Assembly: GCF_000023105.1 (NCBI RefSeq) | Contig: NC_012669.1 | Span: 4,403,025 to 4,467,024 of the forward strand | DNA length: 64,000 nucleotides | Source: Beutenbergia cavernae DSM 12333 | GTDB lineage: Bacteria; Actinomycetota; Actinomycetes; Actinomycetales; Beutenbergiaceae | Reading direction: 5' to 3' | Shown: positions 7,832 to 16,011 of the stretch, piece by piece | How the letters are laid out: each line of letters opens with the position of its first letter | How positions within the stretch are numbered: the stretch's first letter is position 1 | Notes under the pieces: model-generated | What the model saw: only the letters and a program-made list of their open reading frames with translations | Database searches by the model: none | Told to the model about the DNA's origin: nothing | Made by a program: the position numbers and the translations under genes

Positions 7832-9097
7832 TCACGCCTCGAGGAGCGCACGCACCTCCAGCGCCATCACGGCGCTGAGCTGCGTGGAGTAGCCGACCGT
7901 CGGCGGCGCGGGCCGGGTCCAGTCGTCCCCGGCCCGGAGGAGCTCGCCGGGAGCCCCGGCCGAGGCGGCGGCCGCAGAGATCCTCTCGCCGTTGCGCAAA
8001 CTTCCTCTCGCGGTGGCACCAACTTCCTCTCGCGAAGGAGTGGGGGCCGGGATCCGGGCATGCGCCCAGAGCGCGTCTGTGCTGGAGCGCACGAACGCCG
8101 CCACCCCCGGCACGTCCCGCTCGGCCAGCAGCTGCGCCGCGTACCGGTACCAGATCCCCTTGAAGAGCCCGACGTCGCCGCCGTCGGCCTCCGGCACGTC
8201 GTCCGGCGCGAGGTTGCCCTCGCGGCGGAAGACGCCGTCGGTCGCGAGCTCGCGGATCGACGTCAGCGCCGTGCGCTCCGCCTTGTCGAGCCACGCAGCC
8301 GCTCGTCGGTCGCGGTCCTCCTGCGCTCGTTCCTCACTGCCGGCGCCTCGCCGTGCCGCCCGGGCGAGCTCCACGCACGCCCCGATGTACAGCCCCTGGT
8401 TGTACGTGAAGCGCCAGTGGGTGTCGACGACGTCGCCGCCCTCCCGCCCGAGCCCGTCCTCCACGAACCCGTCGTCACCCACGAGGTGCGCCTCGAGCCA
8501 GTCCATCGACCGCTGCGCCCACGTCAGGTACGTCGCGTCACCCGTGACGCGGGCGAGCCTGGCCCCGAGGATGATGAACGGCCCGTTGGCCGGCGTGTTC
8601 TTGTAGTCCGGCTGCTGCGTGCGCCAGCTCACCGACTCCCCGTGCACGTCGGTCCAGCCGTGCTCCAGCACGTGGTCCCACAGCGCGACGACGTCGCGCA
8701 TGACGCCGTCGTGCCCGCCGCCCGCCGCTCCGGGCGGCGTCGCCTCCGCCACCCGGAGCAGCGCGAGCGCGTACCAGAGCATGTCGTCGAAGTAGTCGTT
8801 GAACAGGCTGTCGCCGTTGCGCGTCCGGATGTTCGACGCCGTATCCCGGGCGGCGTCGAGCCACGCGCCGTCGCCGGTGCGCAGGTACGCGTCCACCTGC
8901 ACGTCGATCACGTGAGCCAGCCACCAGTAGTTGAAGACCCGTTCGTCCTCGGCGGCGCTCGTCGGGTGCGTGTTGTGCAGCAGCTGGGGCCAGGGCGCCC
9001 ACCACAGCTCGGACAGGCTCAGCTGCGCCACGTCCGCACGCCCCGGCCACTCCCCAGGTGCCACCCGCCGAAAGGTGAGCGCCGCCGTCGTCGTCAT
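7832..9097 (-). CDS. GH76 family alpha-1,6-mannanase, cytoplasmic
   Basis: A 421-residue glycoside hydrolase of family GH76 (endo-alpha-1,6-mannanase). The paired catalytic aspartates are DD104-105 in NDYFDDMLWYA, and the family's KNTPANGPF block is present. There is no signal peptide, so it probably cuts imported mannan oligosaccharides inside the cell. The start at 9097 gives an ATGA overlap with the binding-protein gene. It is the last gene of the five-gene mannan operon. Near the C-terminus the sequence carries a three-copy DNA repeat (7980-8032) that encodes an Arg/Ser/Gly-rich segment and looks like an insertion into the family fold before the final helix. Confidence 0.9.
   Translation of the reverse strand: MTTTAALTFRRVAPGEWPGRADVAQLSLSELWWAPWPQLLHNTHPTSAAEDERVFNYWWLAHVIDVQVDAYLRTGDGAWLDAARDTASNIRTRNGDSLFNDYFDDMLWYALALLRVAEATPPGAAGGGHDGVMRDVVALWDHVLEHGWTDVHGESVSWRTQQPDYKNTPANGPFIILGARLARVTGDATYLTWAQRSMDWLEAHLVGDDGFVEDGLGREGGDVVDTHWRFTYNQGLYIGACVELARAARRGAGSEERAQEDRDRRAAAWLDKAERTALTSIRELATDGVFRREGNLAPDDVPEADGGDVGLFKGIWYRYAAQLLAERDVPGVAAFVRSSTDALWAHARIPAPTPSREEVGATARGSLRNGERISAAAASAGAPGELLRAGDDWTRPAPPTVGYSTQLSAVMALEVRALLEA
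7980..8032 (-). repeat. Three 9-bp direct repeats, period 22, inside GH76
   Basis: On the minus strand CGAGAGGAA occurs at 8032-8024 and 8010-8002 and CGAGAGGAT at 7988-7980, exactly 22 bp apart. They lie inside the GH76 coding sequence in an apparent low-complexity insert. The CGAG start is shared with the palindromic elements described elsewhere in this window. Confidence 0.7.
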
Positions 9098-10362
9098 CGA
9101 TTGGCCTCCAGGATCCGGTCGCCTTGCTCTCGCGCCTGCGCGAGCGCCGCCTCGCCCGAGAGGGTCCCGGACATCACCTGCTGCAGGGCGGGGATGAGCG
9201 CGAGACCCTCGACGTCGGAGTAGCCGGGCACGGGTGGGCGGATCCGTGCCACGGAGATGGTCTCCACGAGCGGCGCGAAGCGTTCGTCGGCCACGAAGTA
9301 GGGATCGTTCGCGGCCTCGACGTTGGCCGGGATCCAGCCGCTGATCTCGCTGAACGCCACGTTGTTCGCCGACTCCCCCGCCCACCACTTCATGAGCTCC
9401 CACGCACCCTCGGGGTCCGGCGCGCCGGTCGGGATGATGAGCCCGAAGCCGCCGAGACCGGCGCCCTGGTCGCCGCGAGGCCCGGCCACGGCCGGCACGA
9501 TCCCGTACTCGAGACCCTCGACAGCGTCCCAGGTGGGGAGCTGCCACGGCCCGTCGTACTTGATCGAGACGATCCCCTGCGCGAAGGCGTCGATCCCGTC
9601 GGAGAACCCGAGCTCGTACACCTGACGCTCGTGGAGCAGCTCGTCCCAGAAGCTCAGGACGTCCAGCCCCTCCGGCGCGTCGAACGCCGTGCGCGTGAAC
9701 GAGGCGTCCAGCATCTCGCCGCCCGCCTGGTACATGTACATGCTGAACAGCCCGACGTCCTGGATCTCGAACCCGGCCCGCTTCAGCGCGCCGCCCTCCC
9801 GGGTCGTCAGCGCCTCAGCGGCGTCGGCCAGCTCGTCCCACGTGGTCGGTGGCGCGATGCCCGCCTCGTCGAGGTGCGCGCGGTTGTAGAAGATCGAGCG
9901 AGCGTCCACGAGCAGCGGCAGGCCGAACGTCTCGCCCTCGACCTGCATCTCGCGCATCGACTCCGGGAAGAACGCGTTGAGGTCGAACCCGTCGCGCTCC
10001 GCCCACGCGTCGATCGACTGCAGCGCACCCCGCCGGGCGTACTTCGCCGTCTGCCAACGGTCCCAGAGCACGAGGTCGGGGATGTTCCCGCCAGCGATGC
10101 CCGTGAGGAGCTTCTGCTCCATCGCGCCCTGCGGGACGTACCGGAACTCGTAGTCGCCCTGCGAGGCGTTGAACGCGTCGAGCTGCGTCTGGATCTGCCC
10201 CGCCTGATCGCCGGCCCAGCCGCCCCACATGGTGAGGATGCGCGCTCCGGAGGCCGCGAACTGCGGCTGGTTGGGCGCCCCGCACGCGGCGAGGAGACCG
10301 GCGCCGGCTCCCCCGGCGGCGAGCGCACCGAGGACCGTCCTTCGACTAACGCGCGTTGACAT
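9094..10362 (-). CDS. Sugar ABC transporter substrate-binding lipoprotein (mannan locus)
   Basis: A 422-residue family-1 solute-binding lipoprotein. The signal has a twin-arginine motif (SRRTVLGAL) and a lipobox LLAAC with lipidated Cys27. The mature protein begins with ILTMWGGW, typical of sugar-binding proteins. It would capture alpha-mannan oligosaccharides outside the membrane and deliver them to the two permeases encoded upstream. It overlaps the MalG-type permease gene by 17 bases and GH76 by ATGA. The substrate is inferred from the GH76 and GH125 genes in the operon. Confidence 0.92.
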   Translation of the reverse strand: MSTRVSRRTVLGALAAGGAGAGLLAACGAPNQPQFAASGARILTMWGGWAGDQAGQIQTQLDAFNASQGDYEFRYVPQGAMEQKLLTGIAGGNIPDLVLWDRWQTAKYARRGALQSIDAWAERDGFDLNAFFPESMREMQVEGETFGLPLLVDARSIFYNRAHLDEAGIAPPTTWDELADAAEALTTREGGALKRAGFEIQDVGLFSMYMYQAGGEMLDASFTRTAFDAPEGLDVLSFWDELLHERQVYELGFSDGIDAFAQGIVSIKYDGPWQLPTWDAVEGLEYGIVPAVAGPRGDQGAGLGGFGLIIPTGAPDPEGAWELMKWWAGESANNVAFSEISGWIPANVEAANDPYFVADERFAPLVETISVARIRPPVPGYSDVEGLALIPALQQVMSGTLSGEAALAQAREQGDRILEANR

Positions 10363-11320
10363 GTGCCACTCCCTCGATGATGTAGCGCTGGGCGAACACG
10401 AACAGCAGCAGGACCGGGAGGCTGGCGATCACGGTGCCGGCCATGAGGGGCCCGTAGTCGGTCGCGTAGTCGGTCATGAACGACGCCAGGCCCACCTGCA
10501 CCGTCCACATCTCCTGGACGTTCAGCACGATCAGCGGCCACATGAAGTTGTTCCAGCCCGCCTGGAAGGTGAGGATGCCGAGGACGGCGGCTCCGGCCTT
10601 CGCCAGCGGCAGGTACACCTGGGCGAAGATCCGGAACTCCGAGGCGCCGTCGATACGCGCGGCCTCGCCGAGCTCGTCGGGGATCGTCGAGAAGAACTGC
10701 CGCATGAAGAAGACGGCGAAGGCGCCTGCCGCGCCGGGCAGGATGATCGCCCAGTAGGTGTTGAGGAAGCCGACGCCGCCCTGGCCGAGGATGTTGTTGC
10801 CGCCCGCCAGCGGGAACGCCCGCAGCACGAGGAACGACGGCACCATCGTCACGATCCCGGGGATCATGAGCGAGGAGAGCAGGGTCGCGAAGAGCGCCTT
10901 CTTCCCGCGGAACTTCAGCTTCGCGAACGCGTACCCGGCGAGCGAGCCGAAGAACAGGTTCGCGATCACGCCCGCCACCGCGAGCACGAGCGAGTTCACG
11001 AAGTACCTGCCGAACGGGACCTCCGTGACGGCGCGCTGATAGTTCTCGAGCGTGACGACGCGCGGGATGAGCTCCAGAGCGCCGGAGAGGATGTCGCCCG
11101 CCGGCTTCAGGGACGTGATGAGCGTCCACAGCAGCGGGAAGACCGTGAGGACCGACACGACGACGACGGCGACCCACCACACGAGTGCGCGGACCCGGCT
11201 GCTCGGCGTGCGCCGTCGGGCATTCATGGGCAGAGGCGGCGAGGAGGCGGCACCGCCGGCCGCCCGCGCACGCGACGTCGTCGTGACGAGCGGGTTGCTG
11301 GGAGCGGGTTGCGCGCTCAT
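10346..11320 (-). CDS. Sugar ABC transporter permease (MalG type, mannan locus)
   Basis: A 324-residue membrane protein. A polar N-terminal tail of about 45 residues leads into six predicted membrane helices. The EAA loop is ELGEAARIDGASEFRIF. The start at 11320 shares ATGA with the stop of the MalF-type permease. An upstream extension of the frame overlaps the other permease gene and is not coding. Its 3' end overlaps the binding-protein gene by 17 bases. Confidence 0.92.
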   Translation of the reverse strand: MSAQPAPSNPLVTTTSRARAAGGAASSPPLPMNARRRTPSSRVRALVWWVAVVVVSVLTVFPLLWTLITSLKPAGDILSGALELIPRVVTLENYQRAVTEVPFGRYFVNSLVLAVAGVIANLFFGSLAGYAFAKLKFRGKKALFATLLSSLMIPGIVTMVPSFLVLRAFPLAGGNNILGQGGVGFLNTYWAIILPGAAGAFAVFFMRQFFSTIPDELGEAARIDGASEFRIFAQVYLPLAKAGAAVLGILTFQAGWNNFMWPLIVLNVQEMWTVQVGLASFMTDYATDYGPLMAGTVIASLPVLLLFVFAQRYIIEGVAHVNAR

Positions 11321-12270
11321 GTGTTGTCCCTTCCCGTGATCCGCACGTTGATGAGCGCGAAGACCGCGATGATCGCGAACAGCACGAACGAGATGGCCGA
11401 CGCGTAGCCCATCTCGAGGTTCCCGAAGCCCTGCGTGTAGATGTAGTAGACGAGCGTGATGGTCGAGTTGCCCGGGCCACCCTTGGTGAGGACGTAGGCC
11501 TGGTCGAAGACCTGGAACGCGCCGATGACGAGCAGGGTCGAGACGAGGAACGTCGTCCGCGACAGGCTCGGCATCGTGATGAAGCGGAACTGCTGCCACC
11601 CGGACGCGCCGTCCGTGCGCGCCGACTCGTACAGCTGCGGCGGGATCCCCTGCAGGCCGCCCAGGTAGATCATCATGTTGGTGCCGAAACCGGCCCACAC
11701 GCTCATGAGCACGATCGCCGGCATCGCCCACGCGGAGTCGTACAGCCACGCCGGGCCGTCGATCCCGAACCACCCGAGCGCCACGTTGAGCATCCCGAAC
11801 TGCGGGTTGAGCAGCCAGTACCAGATGGTCGCGGTCGCGACCGTCGAGGAGACGACCGGGATGTAGAACAGCGTGCGGAAGAGCCCTGCCACGCGCACGT
11901 TCCGGTTGAGGAGCAGCGCCGTCGAGATGGCCACGATCAGCCCCAGCGGGACGAACATCAGCGTGTACCAGGCCGTGTTCCGCAGCGCGATGAAGAAGTA
12001 CGGGTCGAGGAAGAGCTTCGTGTAGTTGTCGATCCCGACCCAGCCCGTGTCGCCGATGATCGAGTAGTTGCTGAAGCTCAGCACGAGCGCCATCCCGGCC
12101 GGGATCAGCACGAAGATCGCGAACAGGAGCATGGGCAGGGCGACGAAGAGCCACGCCCACCGTTCCTGGATCCGCCACTGGCGCGACGGCCGTCGTCGGG
12201 TGCGCCCGCCCGCGCGCGGCGGATCCGCCGCCCGCGCGCCCGGACGCACCACCGCTGTCGTCGTCGTCAT
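11317..12270 (-). CDS. Sugar ABC transporter permease (MalF type, mannan locus)
   Basis: A 317-residue permease with an Arg-rich cytoplasmic N-terminus and six predicted helices. An EAA-like loop is visible as PQLYESARTDGASGWQQF. The start at 12270 is chosen from a strong AAAGGAGG site 8 bases upstream. It follows GH125 by 35 bases, a gap occupied largely by a 10-bp hairpin. It pairs with the MalG-type protein encoded next. Confidence 0.92.
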   Translation of the reverse strand: MTTTTAVVRPGARAADPPRAGGRTRRRPSRQWRIQERWAWLFVALPMLLFAIFVLIPAGMALVLSFSNYSIIGDTGWVGIDNYTKLFLDPYFFIALRNTAWYTLMFVPLGLIVAISTALLLNRNVRVAGLFRTLFYIPVVSSTVATATIWYWLLNPQFGMLNVALGWFGIDGPAWLYDSAWAMPAIVLMSVWAGFGTNMMIYLGGLQGIPPQLYESARTDGASGWQQFRFITMPSLSRTTFLVSTLLVIGAFQVFDQAYVLTKGGPGNSTITLVYYIYTQGFGNLEMGYASAISFVLFAIIAVFALINVRITGRDNT

Positions 12271-12293
12271 GATCGATCGCCTCCTTTGCCGAT

Positions 12294-12319
12294 CGCACCT
12301 GGCCTCTATGCCAGGTGCG
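12294..12319 (-). promoter_or_regulatory. Intercistronic hairpin with the GH125 stop codon in its loop
   Basis: CGCACCTGGC (12294-12303) pairs perfectly with GCCAGGTGCG (12310-12319) around a 6-base loop. The loop contains the TAG stop codon of the GH125 gene (12306-12308). No U-rich tract follows on the mRNA strand, and a strong ribosome binding site for the permease lies about 14 bases further on. It is more likely an mRNA-processing or stability element than a full terminator. Confidence 0.6.
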
Positions 12320-13652
12320 GGACTTTCCCTGCGTCCGACCTGACCCGGCCGGGCACCGCGTAGCCGACGACGTCGAGCACCAGCTCGCAGAACATCGAGT
12401 CGGCCCACGAGAACCACTCGCGGGTGAAGCGTGCGGGGTCGTCCACGTCGTACGACTCGCACATGCGACCCCGCGCGCCGTTCACCTCGCGCAGCATCGT
12501 GAGGATGCGGCGCTTCTCGCCGTCGTCGCCGCTCGTGAGGCCCTCGACGGCAGCCGCGATCGGCCACACCCAGCGGGGCGGCGTGTGCGGGCTGCCGACG
12601 CCCTCGCCGGTCGTCCCGCGAGCGAACGTCGGGTTCGCGTCGCTCAGCACGAACGCGCGCGTGGCGCGGTAGACCTCGTCCTCCGGGTCGACGGCGCCCG
12701 TGAGCGGCAGCGAGAGCAGGCTGGGCATGTTCGAGTCGTCCATGAGCAGGTGGTTCCCGAGGCCGTCCACCTCGTACGCCCAGATCCGTCCGTGCGCCGC
12801 GTGCTCGACGACGCCGTGGCGGCGCGTGGCCGCGTCCAGCTCGTCCGCGAGCTGCTCCGCGTCGCGCGCGAGGGTCGGGTCAGCGAGCGGTCCGCTGGCG
12901 AGCTCCGCGAGGTCACGCAGGGAGGCGACCGCGAACAGGTTGCCCGGCACGTTGTAGTGGTAGGCGCACGCGTCGTCGCTCGGGCGGAACGCGCTCCACG
13001 TCATGCCGGTGACGCCGACCGGGGACCCCTGCCCGCCGCGGGTCAGCGTGTCGCTCGGCGGGCAGTCGGTGCGCTCGAACCGGTAGGTGGAGAGCTCGTC
13101 GTGGCGCTGCTCGGTGGTCAGGGTCTCGACGACGGCGCGGCCCGCGGCGCGGAACGCCTCGTCGAGGTGGTCGGTGCGGCCGGTCGCGCTCCACAGCTGG
13201 TGGGCGAGCTGGAGCGGGAACGCGAGGGAGTCGACCTCGTACTTGCGCTCCCACGTCCATGGGGTCATGGCCGTGGCGTCCGCCTGGTGGCCGGCGCCCG
13301 TGGGGCCGTCGTTGAACGCGTTCGCGTACGGGTCGCGCAGGATCTGGCGGGACTGGCGACGCACGAGCGCGGCGACGACGTCGCCCAGTCCCGGGTCGAC
13401 GCCCAGCAGCGCGAGGTACGGCCGCATCTGCGCCGCGGAGTCGCGGAGCCACATCGCGGGGATGTCGCCGGTGAGGACGAACGCGGTGGGCGGTTCGGTG
13501 GTGTCTCCACTCTCGAGGACGACGGCGTCGCTCAGCGTGCGTCGCATGGCCTCCGCGAACATCGTGGCCGTCTCGGCGTCGAGCGCCTCCGTGACCTGTG
13601 CGGTCACCTCATCCAGGACGTCGCCGTCCATCGTCGCCGCGATCCGGCCCAT
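12306..13652 (-). CDS. GH125 family exo-alpha-1,6-mannosidase
   Basis: A 448-residue metal-independent alpha-mannosidase (GH125, DUF1237). The family hallmark DIPAMWLRDSAAQMRPY is at about residues 61-77. NVPGNLFAV and LMDDSNMPSLLSL, the conserved active-site region, are also present. No signal peptide is visible, so it probably trims imported alpha-1,6-mannosides in the cytoplasm, complementing GH76. The start at 13652 has GGGAG nine bases upstream. It is the first gene of the operon, which continues with two permeases, a binding protein and GH76. The AT-rich patch at 13678-13689 is the likely -10 region. No regulator gene is adjacent. Confidence 0.92.
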   Translation of the reverse strand: MGRIAATMDGDVLDEVTAQVTEALDAETATMFAEAMRRTLSDAVVLESGDTTEPPTAFVLTGDIPAMWLRDSAAQMRPYLALLGVDPGLGDVVAALVRRQSRQILRDPYANAFNDGPTGAGHQADATAMTPWTWERKYEVDSLAFPLQLAHQLWSATGRTDHLDEAFRAAGRAVVETLTTEQRHDELSTYRFERTDCPPSDTLTRGGQGSPVGVTGMTWSAFRPSDDACAYHYNVPGNLFAVASLRDLAELASGPLADPTLARDAEQLADELDAATRRHGVVEHAAHGRIWAYEVDGLGNHLLMDDSNMPSLLSLPLTGAVDPEDEVYRATRAFVLSDANPTFARGTTGEGVGSPHTPPRWVWPIAAAVEGLTSGDDGEKRRILTMLREVNGARGRMCESYDVDDPARFTREWFSWADSMFCELVLDVVGYAVPGRVRSDAGKVPHLA

Positions 13653-14166
13653 CGTGGTGCACTCCCAGCCCTTTGGGTATATCGAATAGGCGGGAACGTA
13701 GCACACGACGTGACGCGCGCGACAGCCTTTCGGCCGGGCCGCGCCGGGCACCTGGCGCGGGGCTCACGTGGGTACGCCCGGGCACTCGGGCAACGACCGT
13801 CCAGGAGGCGATGGGTCGCGTCCCGAGCCCTCAGACCGCGACTCGTCGCCTGGTCGCGGCCCCACGCGCGACTCACGACCTGGTCGCGGCGCCCCGACTC
13901 GTGCCGCCGCCCGCCGCGAACGTGCGATCTGGGCACCCATAGGGCCGTCTCGCGCCCCTCATGGCGCGTTCGGGTCGGGGCTGCACCGACGTCTCACGCG
14001 AGCGCGGGCCAGGGCGCGCGGGGCGCCGAGCGGCTCCGGCCCTGACCCCGGGACGCACGTCAAGACATCGTCACGTCGAGCCCTGGATCCGCCGCGGTGT
14101 GATCGGTCGTACTTTGCGCTATCTTGACTCTATCCAGGGCATCACCATGGCGAGAGGCGGTGGCAC
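13653..14166. other. 514-bp divergent intergenic region
   Basis: There is no convincing gene between the divergent GH125 and proline-rich membrane protein genes. It contains the AT-rich promoter patch of the mannan operon (13678-13689), a 30-bp-period repeat pair (13837-13890), and a lower-GC stretch at 14108-14136 that probably holds the promoter of the gene at 14167. Short open frames here have no ribosome sites and poor codon use. Confidence 0.6.
13837..13890. repeat. Two imperfect 24-bp direct repeats, period 30
   Basis: Both copies start CGCGACTC and end CCTGGTCGCGGC, at 13837-13860 and 13867-13890. They differ at four central positions. A further CCCGACTCG follows at 13893. The function is unknown; they lie in the long divergent promoter region. 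Confidence 0.6.
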
Positions 14167-15378
14167 ATGACCGACCACGACCCGCGCAGCGCGACGCCCC
14201 CTCAGCGCGACTGGCTGCCCCGGTACGCGCCCGCGCCGCCCGCATCAGCGTCACCGCTTCCCGGGACGCGGCCGCCCACGCCGGAGGAGCTCGCGCAGAG
14301 CCTCGGCGTCACGCTGCCGCCCGCACCACCGCCACCCCCTCCCCCACCACCGGGGCCGTCGCCGTCGTCCATCGCGCAGCCCGGCTACCCGCCGCCGCCC
14401 CCACCGCCCGGACACCCGCCGTCGGCGACCTCCGGCCTGCCCGTGCACCCGGCGGGGGCGACGCCGGACGCCACGGGCGAGCACTCCGACGTCGCAGCGA
14501 TCCCACGGGAGAAGCTCCCCGCGTTCTCGACCTCGGCCACGGGTGACGCCGTCGTCGTCGACCCGCACGAGGCCCCCGACGACGAGACGGTGCCGGTCGG
14601 CCTGTGGGCGGGCATCGTCGTCGTGCTCGGGGTGCCCGCCGTCACGATGGCCGTGCTGCGCTTCATGCCCGAAGGGTCGGACGGCGCAGCCACGCATTGG
14701 ACGCCCCCGTGGTGGGCGATCGTGATCCTGGTGGTCCTGGTCATGGCGACGGGCCTCGTCGCCGCGTCGATGCACAGCGACCTCGCGGAGCGCTACGGCC
14801 AACGGCGGGTCGCCTCACGCATCACCGAGGTCCCCGTGTTCCTGGCCGTCGCCGTGGGGTGCCTCACCGCCGTCGCGATCATGGCGCCGCCGTGGCCGCC
14901 GGGTCTCGGCACGGGCGACGGCGCGTCGACGTTCGACGTCGTGAGCTCGATCATCCCCGTGGTCTTCTCTGTCGCCGCCCTCGTCTGGGCCTTCGTCTCG
15001 TTGGCCCTCGCGCGCGCCGGCCTGAGGGCCGTCCGGGCCGAGCAGGAACGGATGCGGGAGCTGCGTGCCGCCGGGCGCGCCGCGCCAGGGACCATCACGG
15101 AGCGCTCGTTCCTGAGGAAGTGGTCGGACTCGCGCCCGCAGTTCAGCGTGAGGATCGCGTACTCGACTCCGGCCGGACCGCGGCAGCTCGCGGCGCACAT
15201 GATCGCGAGCACGTCGCACCTGCCGACGGTGGGCAGCCCCGTCGTCGTCACCTACCGACCGTGGGACCACCCGGCAGCCGCCCGGGCGCTCATCGAGCTC
15301 GACCCGCGCCGTACCGCACTGTTCGACGAGCACACCCACCCGTACATCCAGCCGAGCGCGGATGGCGGCGGCTCGTGA
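14167..15378 (+). CDS. Proline-rich membrane protein with DUF3592-like C-terminal domain
   Basis: A 403-residue protein of unknown function. The first 140 residues are disordered and proline-rich, with poly-Pro runs at about 51-62 and 75-81. Four predicted membrane helices follow at about 145-167, 183-202, 222-241 and 258-283. The soluble C-terminal part contains RPQFSVRIAYSTPAG and VTYRPWDHP, which resemble the beta-rich DUF3592 domain. The ATG at 14167 is preceded by a GAGAGGCGG purine stretch. An acetyltransferase gene follows 51 bases downstream. The C-terminal assignment rests on pattern similarity only. Confidence 0.72.
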   Translation: MTDHDPRSATPPQRDWLPRYAPAPPASASPLPGTRPPTPEELAQSLGVTLPPAPPPPPPPPPGPSPSSIAQPGYPPPPPPPGHPPSATSGLPVHPAGATPDATGEHSDVAAIPREKLPAFSTSATGDAVVVDPHEAPDDETVPVGLWAGIVVVLGVPAVTMAVLRFMPEGSDGAATHWTPPWWAIVILVVLVMATGLVAASMHSDLAERYGQRRVASRITEVPVFLAVAVGCLTAVAIMAPPWPPGLGTGDGASTFDVVSSIIPVVFSVAALVWAFVSLALARAGLRAVRAEQERMRELRAAGRAAPGTITERSFLRKWSDSRPQFSVRIAYSTPAGPRQLAAHMIASTSHLPTVGSPVVVTYRPWDHPAAARALIELDPRRTALFDEHTHPYIQPSADGGGS

Positions 15379-15417
15379 GCACGGGACGCGGCACCGGGGC
15401 GGACGAGCCGCGACTGG

Positions 15418-15423
15418 CATGCT
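15418..15423 (+). promoter_or_regulatory. Candidate leaderless -10 box (GNAT gene)
   Basis: CATGCT lies 6 bases before the GTG start at 15430, with no ribosome binding site between. This spacing fits a transcript that starts at the start codon. Confidence 0.4.
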
Positions 15424-15429
15424 GACCCG

Positions 15430-15882
15430 GTGACCGACGCGACGTTCCTCGATCTGGACCCCCACGACCCACGTCTGGCGGACCTGGTCCTGCCCGTGCT
15501 GGTCCAGCTCCGCCCGCACCTCACGGCGGCGTCCCTGGCCGCCGTGTACGCGGAGGCTCATCCGGGCGGCCTGCGGCTGACGGCGCTCGTCGGCGCGGAC
15601 GGCGAGTGCCTCGCCGTCGCCGGCTGGCGCGAGACCGTCAACACCGCGATGGGTCGTCACGTGTACGTCGAGGACCTCGTGACGGCGTCCGAACGCCGGT
15701 CCCGCGGCGCCGGCGCCACGCTGCTCGCCGAGATCGAGCGGCGGGCACGGGCGGTCGGCTGCCGGTTCGTCGACCTCGACTCCGGCACGCACCGCACCGA
15801 CGCCCACCGCTTCTACCACCGCGAGGGCTACACGGTGAGCTCGTTCCACTTCCGCAAGGACCTCGGGCCGACGACGGTCTAG
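15430..15882 (+). CDS. GNAT-family N-acetyltransferase
   Basis: A 150-residue GNAT acetyltransferase. The acetyl-CoA binding motif is seen as RRSRGAGATLLAEIE at about residues 87-101, preceded by the VYVEDLVT strand and followed by the DAHRFYHREGY C-terminal motif. The substrate cannot be predicted. The GTG start at 15430 has no Shine-Dalgarno site but has a -10-like CATGCT six bases upstream, suggesting leaderless translation. It converges on the NgcG-like permease gene, and a large palindrome lies between them. Confidence 0.85.
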   Translation: MTDATFLDLDPHDPRLADLVLPVLVQLRPHLTAASLAAVYAEAHPGGLRLTALVGADGECLAVAGWRETVNTAMGRHVYVEDLVTASERRSRGAGATLLAEIERRARAVGCRFVDLDSGTHRTDAHRFYHREGYTVSSFHFRKDLGPTTV

Positions 15883-15918
15883 CACGCCTCCGACCCGGCC
15901 AGGCCGCGGCCGCAGCCA

Positions 15919-15986
15919 CGAGACAGACCCGAGCGGTCGAGTCAGACCCTCGGGAGGGTCTGACTCGACCGCTCGGGTCTGAGTCG
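15919..15986. repeat. Quadripartite palindromic element (CGAG element 1)
   Basis: Four 9-bp blocks are arranged 9-10-9-12-9-10-9. CGAGACAGA is at 15919, CGAGTCAGA at 15938, TCTGACTCG at 15959 and TCTGAGTCG at 15978. The 10-bp spacers are perfect complements of each other, so 15925-15950 pairs with 15955-15980 without mismatch. It lies between two convergent genes and could terminate both. Its core is shared with the element at 42181-42248. Confidence 0.75.
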
Positions 15987-16011
15987 GCGGTACCGCCAGC
16001 GAACGAGCCGA

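Noticed and set aside
15919-15986. Calling element 1 simply an intrinsic terminator
   Set aside because: It lies between convergent genes and may stop transcription, but no T-run follows on either strand, and the same geometry occurs inside coding sequences.
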